Source: Otis tarda (taxonomy: Eukaryota; Chordata; Aves; Otidiformes; Otididae). Taken from it: a DNA stretch of 64,000 bases. This document shows positions 1 through 13,400 of the stretch, in pieces. Position 1 is the first letter of the stretch, and each line of letters opens with the position of its first letter. The translations under genes were made by a program, and so were the position numbers. The DNA is taken from positions 211,433,553-211,497,552 of the forward strand of contig CM048552.1 of assembly GCA_026413225.1 (NCBI GenBank). Direction: 5' to 3'. The notes below the pieces were generated by a model. It saw only the letters and a program-made list of their open reading frames with translations, was not told the origin of the DNA and made no database searches.

Positions 1-3000
1 GTATTTGGCTGTGGATAGCACAACATTATGGTTGTGCTCCGTAAGGAGGTAGACAGAGCTGTGACACAAAGTGAATCAACTACTAGAAATTAAATGGGAC
101 ATTTAAAACTTTTAAGACGGATCCTAATGCAGAAGTCATTCTGTTGATAGATGCATTCTGCAAACTTTAACAGAAGAGCTATAGGTATTAGAAGGGTAAA
201 TAAGACAAATGTGAGTGAAGATTTGTATTCCTTAAAGGCATATGTGTCTTAGCTGTACATGTAAATAAAAACAGAAGAGATGCAATCTGTAATAGTACTA
301 GTGTAGAGGAAAATCATTTTGGGTTGAAAGTGCATCTTACTGATGTTCTCAATAAAACTACCTTTGTTGAAGATGAGAATTGAGAAGAGTTTTAAAAGGT
401 GTATTCCTGGGAATAGGCAGGCTGTTATCATGATAAATGTAGCTAAAAGAACCTAATCTTCTGTGTGGAGAGTTGTCATTATACAAAAAAGTGAGAGTTC
501 CAAGAGGAGATGCATAGGTTTGTTTGCTCTAGGAATGGGAGGGCCAAGCTGAAAAGGAAAAGTGCATCTCGTACTGTAGAGGGAGGCAAACCTGTGCCTC
601 ACTAAAACAGTTAATATTTTAAAATATTACTCCTGTGTTTGGTGTGTTATGCTTAGGAGAACTCTTGCCAGCTGCTCTTAGTAAAAAAAACTTCATGTTT
701 GTGTAAATCCACCACTCTCTATGTGACACGTGCTTTCCCCAAAATGCCATTTGGGTTTTCTGAGGTACTCTGGGTATTTTTATTATGAAATTTGATCTTC
801 TGGAAGATTTTACTTTACCACTAAGGGCTCCAAGGGTCTTTGGCATGAGTCAGACACATGAACAGAAAGCATAAGCAAACATATCTTCATATCTTTATGT
901 CATATCATACATAGCTATACTAGCCATTCATACATATCTTCATACATTTATGGCCCCACTTCTATGTCAGCCCTATAGACAAAGAGAGGACACCCCTGTT
1001 CCTTGAAGTAGTGAACACACTCACAGTTAATCTGAAAGCTTTTGGTCAGCAGACTAGTGTGTATATTTATTCATTGCACTGGATACCTTCTTAGATTTTG
1101 ACAAAAGCCCAAAATTAAAGATACCCAGCCGTGAAATACTGACATGATACCAAACTAAGCTGCCTCCAAATACCTCCACAGATAATCTTCTCAAGATGCA
1201 GTAATTAGCATGTTTTCTTCATTACAGAAAGTCACAAAGTCTGTGTGTCAATACCAACAAATAAAAAAGGAGTCTTCGGTCTTGTTTTATGAGAGTAGAT
1301 GCTATCAAGGCTTGGTCAATAGGCTGGAAACACAGATTCCATTACGGTAAAGACCCTGACAGGGCAGGAGAAAGCGGTAATCAGGAGAAAAATTGTCCTA
1401 AATTTACTTATGTGTAGTGGTAGAAAAAAATTATTCTGTACTAACTCCCCAAGACAGTTGAACCCAGAAGATCCCACAGCAAAGAAAAATACTGAAGTCT
1501 GGTTCTGCTAGATGTGATGTACTTCAAAGTAACACCTACCATTAAGAGAAGATAGTGGGCACTCCCTGGTGCAGTGTGAATTGTAAGGTATAAAAGAGTC
1601 TCTAGACCACAGTCCTCAAGACAAAAAGCAAACCCATAAACCACAAGGAATCTGACATATCCACTTGATCCAAAACATTAATTTAAGGTTTGATGCTTCC
1701 ATATTGCCCCTGGAGCAACTATTTTTCTGGGATTTTGCTGAAAAGATTACAAAGATAGTAGGGAAACTGTAAACTGCATTTCTCAATGTAATCCTTCAAG
1801 TGCTCATGTTAGGTGTTTGTTCATTCATTACAAGTCCTTCCCACCCATGTAGGAAAAGGAAGAATAACATAAATAATGTATTTAAAAAAAAAAACAAACA
1901 AAAACCCAACCAGCTTTTGCTATGAGAAACCTGGATGCCTCCCACTGTCACTGAATCAGTGTCTGCCCCTATTTTCACATGTACCAGAAGTCTGTGCTTA
2001 AGGAGGGTAATTAGGTCAGTTTGTCCAAAACAGAATTCAGATAAAACAACCAGATGGTTAATTCTTATGCAACCAGAAAGATTATTACTGCTGGATCCTT
2101 TGTATATGATCCATCCTCTTCCTTCTTCCATCACTGCGTGTCCCCTACTTCTCCTATATGAGCCCTTCATTTTGTGCAATGTCTGAAATTAGACTCAGCT
2201 TTAGTAAGGCTATGCTTTACTAAATGAAGCACTTAGCATGCTTTTGCAAAATGCCTTATCAATTGAAATGCACTTGAATATATGAGATGTTCAGATATTA
2301 TCCAAATGCCCCAGAGTTCACAGAGCATGAAGTACGAAAAGGACCTGACAATTCACATCTGACATTCAGTCTGGGATATCTTAAAGACTGTCCATCTTTC
2401 AAAAAACAATAGAGCATCCACCCATCCTCTCAATTTTGGATCCTTCTAAGCGTGTCAAATTGGACACTCAAAATAGCCTTTTTTTTTTTTATGTTTTGGC
2501 CAGTGTTTCACATTCTGCATCCAGTTTACTGCAGCTGCAGTACAAAAGGTCTAATATGTTGGCTTGTCTGAATAGAGTTTGGTTATATAAAACCAAGGAT
2601 ATTGTGCTAGCAAAAGATTTCTTGATTGCACGAAGAATAGAGTGGCCAAAGAACAGAATGTTTAAATAATAGGTACCAAGAAATGGCTCAAGTGCAATGA
2701 TGAATATACTACAGCTTTTATGTCTGAGGAGGGAGTAATGTTGAGACTGTTCTGTTTTAAGAGCCATGATATCATGGCTGAAGTATTTAGACCAGAATGA
2801 AAAATGTTTTGAAAGCTTCGTAATAGATCTGTGTTGCTAGACCAGACAGAAATGAGAGGAGATATCTCTAGATTGTGATAATTCTGCTTCTAAAAGCTGC
2901 AGAAATTTTGTCATTGATCTTAGTGGAATGCAATATAACTGTGTGAAAGAAAATGGCTATGAAGTGCTTTTAAGGAGGTATAGTTTTATAAGAGCAGTAA

Positions 3001-4918
3001 ACAAACAAGACATCTGTTATAAGGATTTTAAGTCAATTTTTATTGTCCAGGAATAGCCAAGAATCTTAGTGCTTAAGAAGGAGCTCTTCACTGATGGACC
3101 TTTCCTCCTTCCTGTTTGACTACTTAACTCCGTACAAGAGCCAGAATAAGACCCAGGCAACATTAAGTCACGTTTGAAATCCCTGATTCAAAGTTTTTAG
3201 TGGGACAAGATAGTAGTGCACAGGCCTTTTTCTGACTGTGCACAGGAAACAGCTTTCACCCTTCTTGAAGAGTAAGGAATTTGAACTGCTTCTGACACAT
3301 AAAAATATAAAAATAGTCACAAGCTTACCAAACTTAGAAAACTTCTGAGCCAAATTCAATACCAGGTATAAAACAGATTGTGCCTATACTTTGAGTATAA
3401 CCTAGTTTTCAGCCTAGGGCTTCACCTTGCTGAAGTCTACTGGCATGTTTTCTCTGTGTTTTGGAGTTAGAAAACGCTCACTGTATGCTCTATTTCATAT
3501 CTAGATATTTCCCTTGCAGACATCTAGGGTGTGACTCAGCTCCAGCTTAAAACAAACATAGCTGTATTGTTACTTGTAGGTATCTATGAGTACATTTAAG
3601 GCTTCATTCAGCTCCCCATGTAGAAATCTCACACCGTCTGTGATGTCCTTGAAAGCCTCATTGGGCTTTCAGCTACTCCCCCAGCAGACACAACTCTTCC
3701 ACAAGTTGTGTGGAAGTTCTGTGTCACGTTCACCAATCCTCCATCCTGGATGCCCTAGGACATGTCAAATGGCACAAGAAAGCTTGAGCAACCTAATTCA
3801 GCTCTAAGTCTTTGCTGAATACAGTGAGCATTAACACCCACTACCACAGTAAAAACTCACAGTCAAGTGTCCTACTCTGCTATGGAATTTTAGTCCTAAA
3901 GATGGATGAAGTGAATTGCAGAGCACATACAAGCCAAATCACTGAGGCTCTGGGTAGCAGATGTTATCAGGATAACATTACAGAATAACTGAAACTTGAG
4001 TGTTGCTACTTTACTTTTTACTCTTCAGTTAACCGTAGTGATTACAGGTTGATGCATGAATGCAAGGAGCCAACCACTGCAGAGTCAGAAGTTGGAAGGA
4101 CAGGGCAGATATCAAGTAAAATTTATCTAGACTTTTTAATAGCCAGAAGCATATGATTTTCCATTCTCTTCTACACAGATAGACAGGACATCCACCCAAC
4201 TAAACCAGAAAATCTTGGGCTTCTTCCATGAATTGGAAATCTAACAATTGTAAAGCAGCTGGTGAACATGAGTTTGGTTACAGAAGTAAATGGGGCTGTT
4301 CAAACTTAGATGTACCTGACAGGAGCCATGATTTCCCCTTGCAAAGGGTTTTGTCTCGATATGATCTTAAAATATTTCCCATGCACATATTGAAGCATGT
4401 GTCCCCTCAGATGTGCCAGAACCACTGTGGTGCTGCTCTAAGTGGGAAGACAACCGTGCTTCTTATTTAGTGGCAAAAAAATAAAATCCAGCAAAAATGC
4501 TTTTCATTGGTTTGTTTTCTAAATGTCGAATCACTTAGGCATCCCAGTTGGTGGTGTATGGGACAGAAGTGCTTTATCATGGTACAGAAATATGAAAGTG
4601 TAGCAGAGCTGGGATGTAGCAAGACTATAATTTTTTTTTGCCATGAAGCATTTTATACAATGAACTCATGACTTAACGTTGAAGGTTCATGAAATACTGT
4701 CATCAGGACCACAAACAGGTTAAGACATTTCTATAGCGTCACACCCATACAGCTTCCTATTCTTCCCTTTATCACTGCTTATCCATTCCCCACCTTGCTT
4801 CTGCTGATGCAGCTGCACCAGTGGAGCACTGTAAACCACATTCCTCACATGATCCAGGACAAAAGTAAGCCTCCTTTGCCCAGAATGGTTTACTGAATCC
4901 ATTTCCAGCCAAGTTATG
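1..4918. other. AT-rich stretch, no gene recognised
   Basis: No repeat family, RNA gene or protein domain is recognisable here. Open frames are short (up to 127 codons, 1796-2179 on the minus strand) and carry no motif. Small structures only: an A-rich run at about 1881-1905, a T run at 2480-2490, and a short perfect inverted repeat at 3696-3703 / 3709-3716 (8-bp arms, 5-base loop). It may be intergenic or intronic. Confidence 0.6.
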
Positions 4919-4985
4919 TCATTATAAGAATTGCAATATGGGATCAAACCGTCTGTCCCTTTAGCCTTGTAGCCCATCCCTGGCA
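4919..4985 (-). mobile_element. ancient CR1-type LINE 3' tail
   Basis: Read on the minus strand, this segment has a 'gatgggctac' block, then a 'tttgatcccatat' block, and ends in 'gcaattcttat'. That order matches my memory of the 3' end of old amniote CR1 elements (known from turtles and crocodilians), whose tail reads roughly 'gatccagtatggcaattcttatg'. Only the last 70 bases or so are recognisable and they are strongly diverged, so this is an old 5'-truncated copy. It lacks the avian attctatg tail, so it belongs to an older lineage than the other CR1 tails in this window. Confidence 0.55.
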
Positions 4986-7900
4986 AGAGACTTTACGCAA
5001 CAGCTCATGAACCTCCCATTCAAGCAAAAATAGAGTTAATTTCCTCTAGTAGTTGTTTAAGCACAGCTGTGGGAATGATAAAAAAACAGTTTAAAGGTGG
5101 AAACAGGACCATGAAGAAAGAGGAAGACAAAAACATCAATCTCTGTATCACAACTTTAGCTAATTGGCACTTTTGGATTTACCTAACTCAAAGAAAACAA
5201 TAATGTAAACTACTATTGCTGCTATTCATTCCAGGTTATTTTCTTATTTGTAAAAATATTTTGTTTATAAACATCAAGGGTTATGAAAATTACAGGCATT
5301 CACATTACTTTCTCTTCAGCTATACTAGACCCTAGACACTAAGTCATACTTATTCTGCAGAAACTCTAGCTAAAACTCCTTCTTTTTTTAATGCAAATGT
5401 GCTTTGATCCCTGAAAAAGTGTTGAAGACCTTTATAGGTGGGAACATTCTTTGAGATATTACAGCCACTTTGACTGAAAATCTCTAACATTCTCATCAAC
5501 CTTGACTTTGAATGCATCATGCTTCTGCATGTTAGAGTAGAAGTTGCAGAAGAATAGAGACGGGAAGAGTTAGTAATGTAATTTTGAAGGTAACTTCTTC
5601 TGAAGGGCATGGGTCAAAGAAGAAGCCAGAGCAAGGTGAATGTTATTAAGTCCTTCGTACTGCAAGCAGTCTTCTAAATATGTATATACACACACACAGG
5701 CTGGCTGTAACCTGAGCGTATTATCATTCATTACCAGCCCATTGGGGACCATTGGGATACTCTCTGAGAAAAGAAGAACAGGAATTGTAATAAGACTTCA
5801 TGAGTATGATATCAGGAGAGCAGTACAAGCCTTGCTGAAAGTGCAAATAACAATTAGCTCTTCAATCTCCAGAGAGCCAGGGGGTAAAACTGATGGAATG
5901 TTTGAGAAATGCTTCCTGGAGAGATAAAATTGTTCAAAAACCTTAAGGAAATTTGCAAGAATGAGACATTTATGTTGTTGATTCCATTTTTAGACACCAA
6001 GAGAAAAGGTTACATTCAGATCCCGGAATGAACTTTTTATTAATTTAAGCTGGTGGCGTTGCTTTCTTAAAGGCAACACTATTCAAGATCAAAGTTTTGA
6101 CTCCTTGATTGTGTCTGTGAATCCTTAAACACACTTCCTTTATAAGAGAACAAGGAAGGGGAAGAAAAAAGAAAAATAAGGAAATACTTTTTCAACTTTG
6201 AAAAGTTAAGTTTATTTTGAATTTCCTCTCATTGAAAAATCAGTGAGTCCAGGAAAAAGAAGTATTTCAAATGTGATTTGTCAAAAATATAATATGTTCA
6301 TCCAACTCTAGCAATTACCATCTACTAAGAATGGTAACTTGTAAATGCTGTTCTGAGAATTAATACCTGGGGTATGCCTCCATTTCTGTCATTGCATGAA
6401 GCTGTATGTAAAAATTAACCTCCTTTCTCTTTGCTGTAATAAGAATATGTTCTACATTCTGCAAGGAGTAGTCCAGATGGAAATGGGTCTTGCTGTCTGT
6501 CCAAAGCAAGAGTTCAAAGCATTAATTTCCTAGTGAAGTGAATATATTCATGTCACTGGAAATTACTACGACAGAAAATTAAAAAGGAATGCGCTCAAAC
6601 ACAAAAATAATGAAAGTAAATAACAGAAATCACTGAAAAATACATTGTTAGGAAGAAGCATGCATATAGATAAGCAGACATCACTGACTATCACTTCAAA
6701 ATCATGTAAAAATGTTGTCTTTCTTCTTCTGGTGATTGATATCGAACACCAGATTAACAAAGCTCTCTTGCTTTGCTTGCCATGAATAATGCAACTAATG
6801 TATTTCTTAAGTGTACAGAAATATGAATTTGTTCAATAAATAGCGTAAGTACCAGGGAGAGACAAATTAAGAGTTAAGCTTCTGAAATGTAAAGCAGCAC
6901 AAGGACAGCACCTGTTACTAAACTAGCTAACATTTTATTTCCTAGCTCTTCATTATCACGTGTTTGAAACATTGCTGTTTTCACTTGCTTTTTCCTATGC
7001 TTGGCATTTGCCTTAAGTGCTTATAGATGAAGATTTGAACAGATTGGTAGCAACAAGAGGATGATATGGTCTGCACTTGGTGTTTTCTTCAAGGCTAAGG
7101 CTTTTTTATCAGCAGGCATGAATTCTGAAATTTAACTTTGTGAGCCTAACTTCAGTATCATTTTGCCAGCACATTAACCAGCACTATATAAAGTGTATTT
7201 TGTTATTGGATTTGAAAAATTAAAGTCATGATAAGGGAGGAGATGGGGAAAAGGGAAAGGGCAGGAGAATGAACAGTGATCTAGATTAATTCATTTATCT
7301 GCATCCAGAAAAAATAATATTTAAAAAAAGGATAAAAGAGATATTTACTTATCATATAAATGAAAAATGGCCTATAAAAACTATTTTATTTACCTGATGC
7401 TTTCCTCCATTAAAAATCACAATAGAATAGCTGATTTAATGCAGTTATCTCCTGCTGTAAATAGAAATAAATGCTCTGTTATTCTAATCTTGCTGTGCTG
7501 GCCAGTGTTGACTCTTTAAATGCTGAGTACAATTTGTCTGTTGTTTGATAGAAACCAATACCTCGTAAGTACTTAGCTGTGTGTGTCAAGATTTAGCCTA
7601 GAATTGATTTCCTTACAGCTGTGTTATAAAATCCTGCAAATAAGTTTTTTTTTCTGGAAGAAATGTTGACAGGTCCTTAACTAGACAGTGCTATTGAACG
7701 CCAACATAATTAGCTGGGCAAATCACACAAAGTATGCAGACTGTCATTCATTTCTGGCACTACTCATACTATCAGACCTTACTAATTTTGCACCTGTCTC
7801 TTCTGTCTTCTCAGCTGGAGACTAATATTGTAGATATTTTGACTTACACATCTGATAAGTCCGATTGCCATGAGTTGGTATGAAGTCCATTCAGAAAGAA

Positions 7901-10239
7901 AAAAAAAGCCACATTGCCATCGTATTGCTACTTCTCCTAGTATTTCTTTTTCTTTTCAATGTTTTCAAACTCCTACTTTTTTTTGGTAGGACCTAGAATG
8001 ACAAATTCTGTAAATCATCAGTATCCACTTGGGTTTTTTTGCTGCTTTTTCTCCATACATATGACCCTAGTGTAACAATAAGCAGTACTTCTAGAGCTAA
8101 CTAAATTCCATTCCAGATTCAGTGAAATTCAGGCAGAAGACACTTAATAATTTAAGTGTTAATTGTGGGCTATTCAACTCATAGAAAACAAATGAACCTG
8201 AAAATAACAAATGTGATAACAACTGAAACAAAGAAGTTACTCATATTACATCAAGGGAAATAAAGGTACTAGCTGCAATGGAGGAGTCTTGATATCTCCT
8301 GAATTATTTTGATTTCCTAATTCAATATTTCTGCACTCTAAGTATGATTGCAACAAAACAAAGAATAAGAAATTTTCCCTAATAATAATTTTTTCATCAT
8401 AGAAGTGGTTTTTTTCCCACGTCCTTTATGCAACTCGGCAAAAAGTTTAGGAAGCCAATGCATACGATGCCAAAAAAAAAACCAACAACAACAAACAAAC
8501 TCCAAACAAATAGCTAGCTGATGGGCTCCAGGAGAGGTGAAGGGGAGCTGATTTATCTTGCTTAATGAAATAGGTGACTGCAGCAAAATTCATCCCATTT
8601 AAGCTTGCAATCTTCCCTAATTTCCTCACCAGCCAAACCTTTGACTTTGTCCTGTTTACTGTAGTTATCTGTGTTTGCCTGGTAGGGTGTTAAAGGCACA
8701 GAATGCAATTTCGGTTTCTCTCTGTGTGTTCTGTAAATGCTGTATATGCACGGCTTTGCTTACACAATGTAACTACATTGTGTATGTGAGCTACATCTAA
8801 TCACTTCGGAAAGCCAAACAATTGCATTTTCAGTTATTTTAACAATCGTGTTCTGTTAATCCCCTGGAAATGCAATATGGACTATAACAAGGGAATGTTA
8901 ACTTTCTTATAGAAAATTAAGCTTCCTTATAGAAATCTTTTTTCAAAGTATGTAATCTTTATTAAAATCCTTTCACCAACTTAAAATTGCACGGAAAGGA
9001 TCTCATTCATTTAGTATTTCCTGTAAATGAGATTATTCCATCTTTTTTGTCTCCTGTCTTAATTTTGTTTTAATCTCTTCTAGGGATTTCTATTCGTTCT
9101 AGCCCTATTAAATTTTATGGAACACTTTTTTTTTTCACGGCAGAATGAGCTGTATAGACAGTGAGCTGCTCGTTGTGCAGATTTCCTTCCGTTTAAATGT
9201 TGCTCTGTAGGATACCACTTTCCGGATTCTATCTATTTCTTTAATTTCACATTCTTCCCCGAAAAGCCCCACATCAGTAAGGTTCACCAAGCACTTCCCA
9301 TTCTTCTCTTCTCTGCATGGTTGATCACATCCTCATTTGCATCATCAGTCAGATACTTTGTCTTTCTCTTATCTACACAGGAATGAGGCACAGAACTGCA
9401 GGATTAATGAATCCTGATTAACTTTGTCTTTGTTGATTTGGAAGCATCTAATAATGTGACATCTTTTTCTTTCTTTTTTTTTTTCTCTATGTATGGCTAG
9501 TATAATTGGGTTGAAGACAGTTACCTTTTCTTCTGATGAGCATTTGTGGATGCTAAGTTCTGAATAAAACAGAGAGGATGATCGTGTCGTGTTCATTATG
9601 TTTTATACTGAAATATCTTTGCAGCGTCCTCAGTAAGTTCTTCAACACATCTGGATTTATTTTTTTTTTAATAAAACACTGCAAACTTTAAAACTTTTGA
9701 CTGTATCTGGTCTGTATGAATTAGGCACAGCTCTTTAGCCAGTAAAGCATCACTTGAATCAGCAAAAGTAGTTATGAAATAAACTACTCATTTAATATAA
9801 AAAGGTGTTTGTAAGGAAAGGGAAAGGTATGTGGGAAGATTAAGTCCAAGAACAATTCATCTGAGCAGATCTAAACTATTCCCATGTTGAAGCTGAATCT
9901 CTTGACAGTCCACCTAGACCATACCTATCCTCCCATGAAGATTTCAGCTGTGTCTGCAACACTCTGAGTGCAGTATAGATTCTTTGAGTGCTTAAAAAAA
10001 TGAATGGAGAAGGGACTGAATTGGGGTCTATTAGTGGTCAAAGTATATTTACACCATTCATGTCCCAAGGTAACTCTACATTTAGAAAAACAGGAAAAAA
10101 AAAGGGCTAAATATCATCTTATGCTATATAGAGACCTTTGGCTCTAGAAAGTGTGGCTTTAACCTGCAAAAAGGTTAGGTAGAAGTAGGACTGTGTAGTG
10201 TCAGTAATGTGTATATTGAATCAGTTAAGAGCTTATGAA
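4986..10239. other. AT-rich unique stretch with possible conserved non-coding blocks
   Basis: I recognise no repeat family, RNA gene or coding exon. Open frames stay below 100 codons and look random. A perfect 11-bp inverted repeat lies at 8761-8771 / 8774-8784. The stretches near 7380-7560 and 8690-8930 are free of recognisable repeats and carry homeodomain-type TAAT/ATTA cores, so they are candidates for conserved enhancer sequence. Conservation cannot be judged from one genome. Confidence 0.5.
8761..8784. repeat. perfect 11-bp inverted repeat, 2-base spacer
   Basis: The left arm 'tacacaatgta' (8761-8771) and right arm 'tacattgtgta' (8774-8784) are exact reverse complements separated by 'ac'. 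The near-continuous dyad could be a dimeric transcription-factor site or chance. The loop is too short for a good RNA hairpin. Confidence 0.8.
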
Positions 10240-10470
10240 GACCAGAAAACTTGCTTTGGTTTAACTAAATCAATCTGAAACTGAGCTAGCCCAGTAGTGT
10301 GGACCAGATGCATTTAGGTACATTTTAACCCTTAGTTGAATTGCTTTGGCAAAGGGAAGTAAAAGCAAACCAAGCAAAACAGACGCTAATGGTAGTTAAA
10401 TCAGTTGAAGTGCATCTACATTAGGAGTTCATACTGCCTAGCAAGAGCATTTTAAAAACTGTCTCCTGCT
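10240..10470. repeat. candidate ancient palindromic DNA element
   Basis: The left part holds 'ggtttaactaaatcaatct' and the right part holds 'tagttaaatcagttgaagtg' followed by 'catctacatt'. Partly complementary ends with 'tttaactaaat' and 'ctacac'-like motifs recall a palindromic non-autonomous DNA repeat common in amniotes. The copy is heavily decayed and the boundaries are guesses. A chance resemblance in AT-rich DNA is possible. Confidence 0.25.
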
Positions 10471-13400
10471 GTAAAAAAAAAAAAACCTCAATCATCAATA
10501 TAAAAATTAAAATAAAGGGTAGAGCTGTGACACTGGCAAACCATGGCCGTTCACCCTGTTGTGCTATTATCCCCTTCCCTTTGCATTGCCTGTTCAGAGG
10601 CTTGATTCATGGGCTCTGCTGCTGGAAGGAACTGTCAGATCACAGACTGCAAACTTCCAGCTCCACAGCTGCACCACCACGGTTCAACAAATCATCCCCA
10701 GCTGCGAGCCACAGGAACAGTTGTGGGGCACGCTGTTGTCCCACCCTACAAGTGATGTAATGCACTGAAGCCTAAACTTCATTGAAAGAGGTTTAAGCTA
10801 AGTCACATCACCTTGCAATCAGGACAGATCAGGAGCACGTACATGGGCAGTTACCATCCAAAACCAGATCTCATCTAAGAGACAGCAACCTATTAAGCTC
10901 CCATAACTCCTTCATGTGCCAAAGCTGTAAGTCTTGCCTCCTTTATAGCATAAGCCATAAAATTTCAACTAGTTGCTCTTGTTCCAGGCCCCAGTAATCA
11001 CTCTGGGGCAGGAAGCATCATCTCAGCTGCAGCTCTAGGCTCAGTGTCACTGCATCCTATACACTAATGAGCTAATTCAGAGCATCATGATGTAAACCAG
11101 ACAGTGTCTGCAAGTTAGGGGGGTATTTTTAGTCTGGTTTTTCAGGAAAGAGCCTGTTGTAGTCACACTGCATGTCAGCTCCTCCTTCCTTCAGTCTGTT
11201 TTCTATTAGCCTCTGAACAGATTGGCTTAATGGAGACAAGTTTGGCACAGAGTCAAAGGATAAACCTTATTTTTTTAATAAGATTCATGCAAATAAACAG
11301 CTATGTAATGGAGTGTTGCCATAAAAATCCCCCTGCTGAGAGGAAGGCTGTGCTTTTAGGTTGACCTCATATTAGAAACTAGAAAATCCACTTGGGAAAA
11401 TATGTTACAAATTATCTGATAGGGAAAGACTTAGCAGAATTTGCATCTTATTACTTCTCAGTGAGTATATGGAATCTTATCTCACACTTGAGACAGCACA
11501 AAAATATGAGTGAAAATTTTGTAGTAGTCAGATCTTCACAATACCTTTCTCCTATTTGGATTGTTTAATAACTAACATGATGGGAGATATCGCGTTGTGG
11601 TTTGGTGTGGTTTGCTGGCTCTCCCTGACCTTAGATGTCACAGTAGCATCAACAGCAGGGAGTGTGCAAGCAACACTGCGACCATATTGTGCACAACAAT
11701 GTAAAAGGTTTGAAATGCCTACATCACTAGGATCATAGCCTTGATGCATGAGGTAAAACAGAATTTCCAGATTTTCTGGCAAAATTTTTGTTACCAGCGA
11801 TGCTACCTAATCTGCACTCCAGCCCTGCTCCATCATAGCCATGCCTGTGTATGGCTGCTAAAGCTGGATGAGTTGTTTCCCAGTCAGAGTGCTCTATTTT
11901 TCTCTGGCTTTGCTGTCTCCATTTCCAGGGTCCTGCCAGGTGATGAGTTTGTCATTTACTGCAGATGCTGGAAATACCCCCCAACAACAACAACAAAAAA
12001 AAACCAGCCTCCGCAATTACAGAGTTCTCCATGAAACATGAGTAAGCATTACATATTTTGGCTGGATTATATTCTAAAAAAAACCCCTATATATGTAATG
12101 TTCTTAGAGGAACTTTAATTTTTCCCTCAATTAAATAGATCTGCATTTCCTAATGCATGTATTTATTTCAAAAGATTGATACATTGGAATACTATATCCC
12201 ATCCCATTTTGAATTATTGGAACATTCTTGTTTTTATTGTTTAATATTTTAATACAGCCCTCCCTCTAGCATAAAATAGAACTAAAAATGTCACTGCATG
12301 TGACCTCCGAGATGATATGATGGCCCTACTAAGGAAGAGGTGGGAAGATGCTTGTTCCTTCCCTTTTTGCTTGCATTATTTTCAGATGCAGGATTAAAAT
12401 ATGGCTGCTTGGAAGGGAAAAGCATGGCTTTGAGAAGAACTGATTGTACAGATAAGATCATAAGGTCAGGTGAAAACTGCTGCTAGGAGCCTTCAAGTTA
12501 CTTTAAGTAGGTGAGTCTTATTGTATGTGTTAACCTCAAGGGGCAAGCATTGCAGAATACAACTGAAATCAGTAGCTCATAATAGGAGAAATATGTCTAG
12601 CAAATTGTATGTATCTGAGAAATCAGAGGGTCCATATACGACCTTCAGGCATCCTCTGTGTGAGTGGGCAGAAGATAAAATATCCAAGTGCACACTTAGA
12701 TGTATTAGCATAGATTTAGTCCAAGTCTGCAGAGCAAGGGAAAAAACAACTTTTGTGTATTACTTGCTCATGTCTCCAAAATGCACCAAGTGTCCAGTCT
12801 GTAAAGGAGAGGAAGGAAACCACCTTGTGTAATTGGCGATTTTGAAATGTTGTCATTTAAAGTGCGTTCAGGCACCTTTTCAAAGGCTGAGGAAGAATCC
12901 GCCAGGCACCATTAGAGTGAACAAACCCTTGCACACTTGATGGTGCCGAGTTTTGCATGTCACATCTGCTTGCAGGCCTCTGGCAGTGATTTTTAGACTT
13001 ATTTAGAAAGGTCCCTTTTGTAATAAATTGTTTCATTCTGTATTCATGGGGGCGGGGTGGCTTTCAGAGCACGAAGGACAAAATTGTGTGTTTAGGTGGT
13101 GATGTTAGCACATGTGAGGTTTCTAGCTTTCCTGAGATTTCCTGCCAACCTGGGTCTTGTCTTTTATAAGGTCTTATTACTGCTCCTTTTCCTCCTCCTG
13201 CCCCAATAGCTATACTCTGGTGTGGTACATAAAAGGTCATCAAATGGGGTGAGTAAATAGGCTTATATTGAATTTTCAGTGAACTGGATTCACTGAATCT
13301 AAGTCTACAGATCACTGTTTCCAGTGGTCATTTGCATCTGCATCTTTCCTAGATATTTACTGTAAACTTTATAGCCAGTATAGCAATATAGGCAGCAAGA

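Noticed and set aside
12521-12832. Plus-strand 103-codon frame ending with a CTKCPVCKGEE segment that recalls a zinc-binding knuckle
   Set aside because: Only one CxxC pair cluster is present with no second pair or fold context, and no splice or homology support, so it is probably chance.
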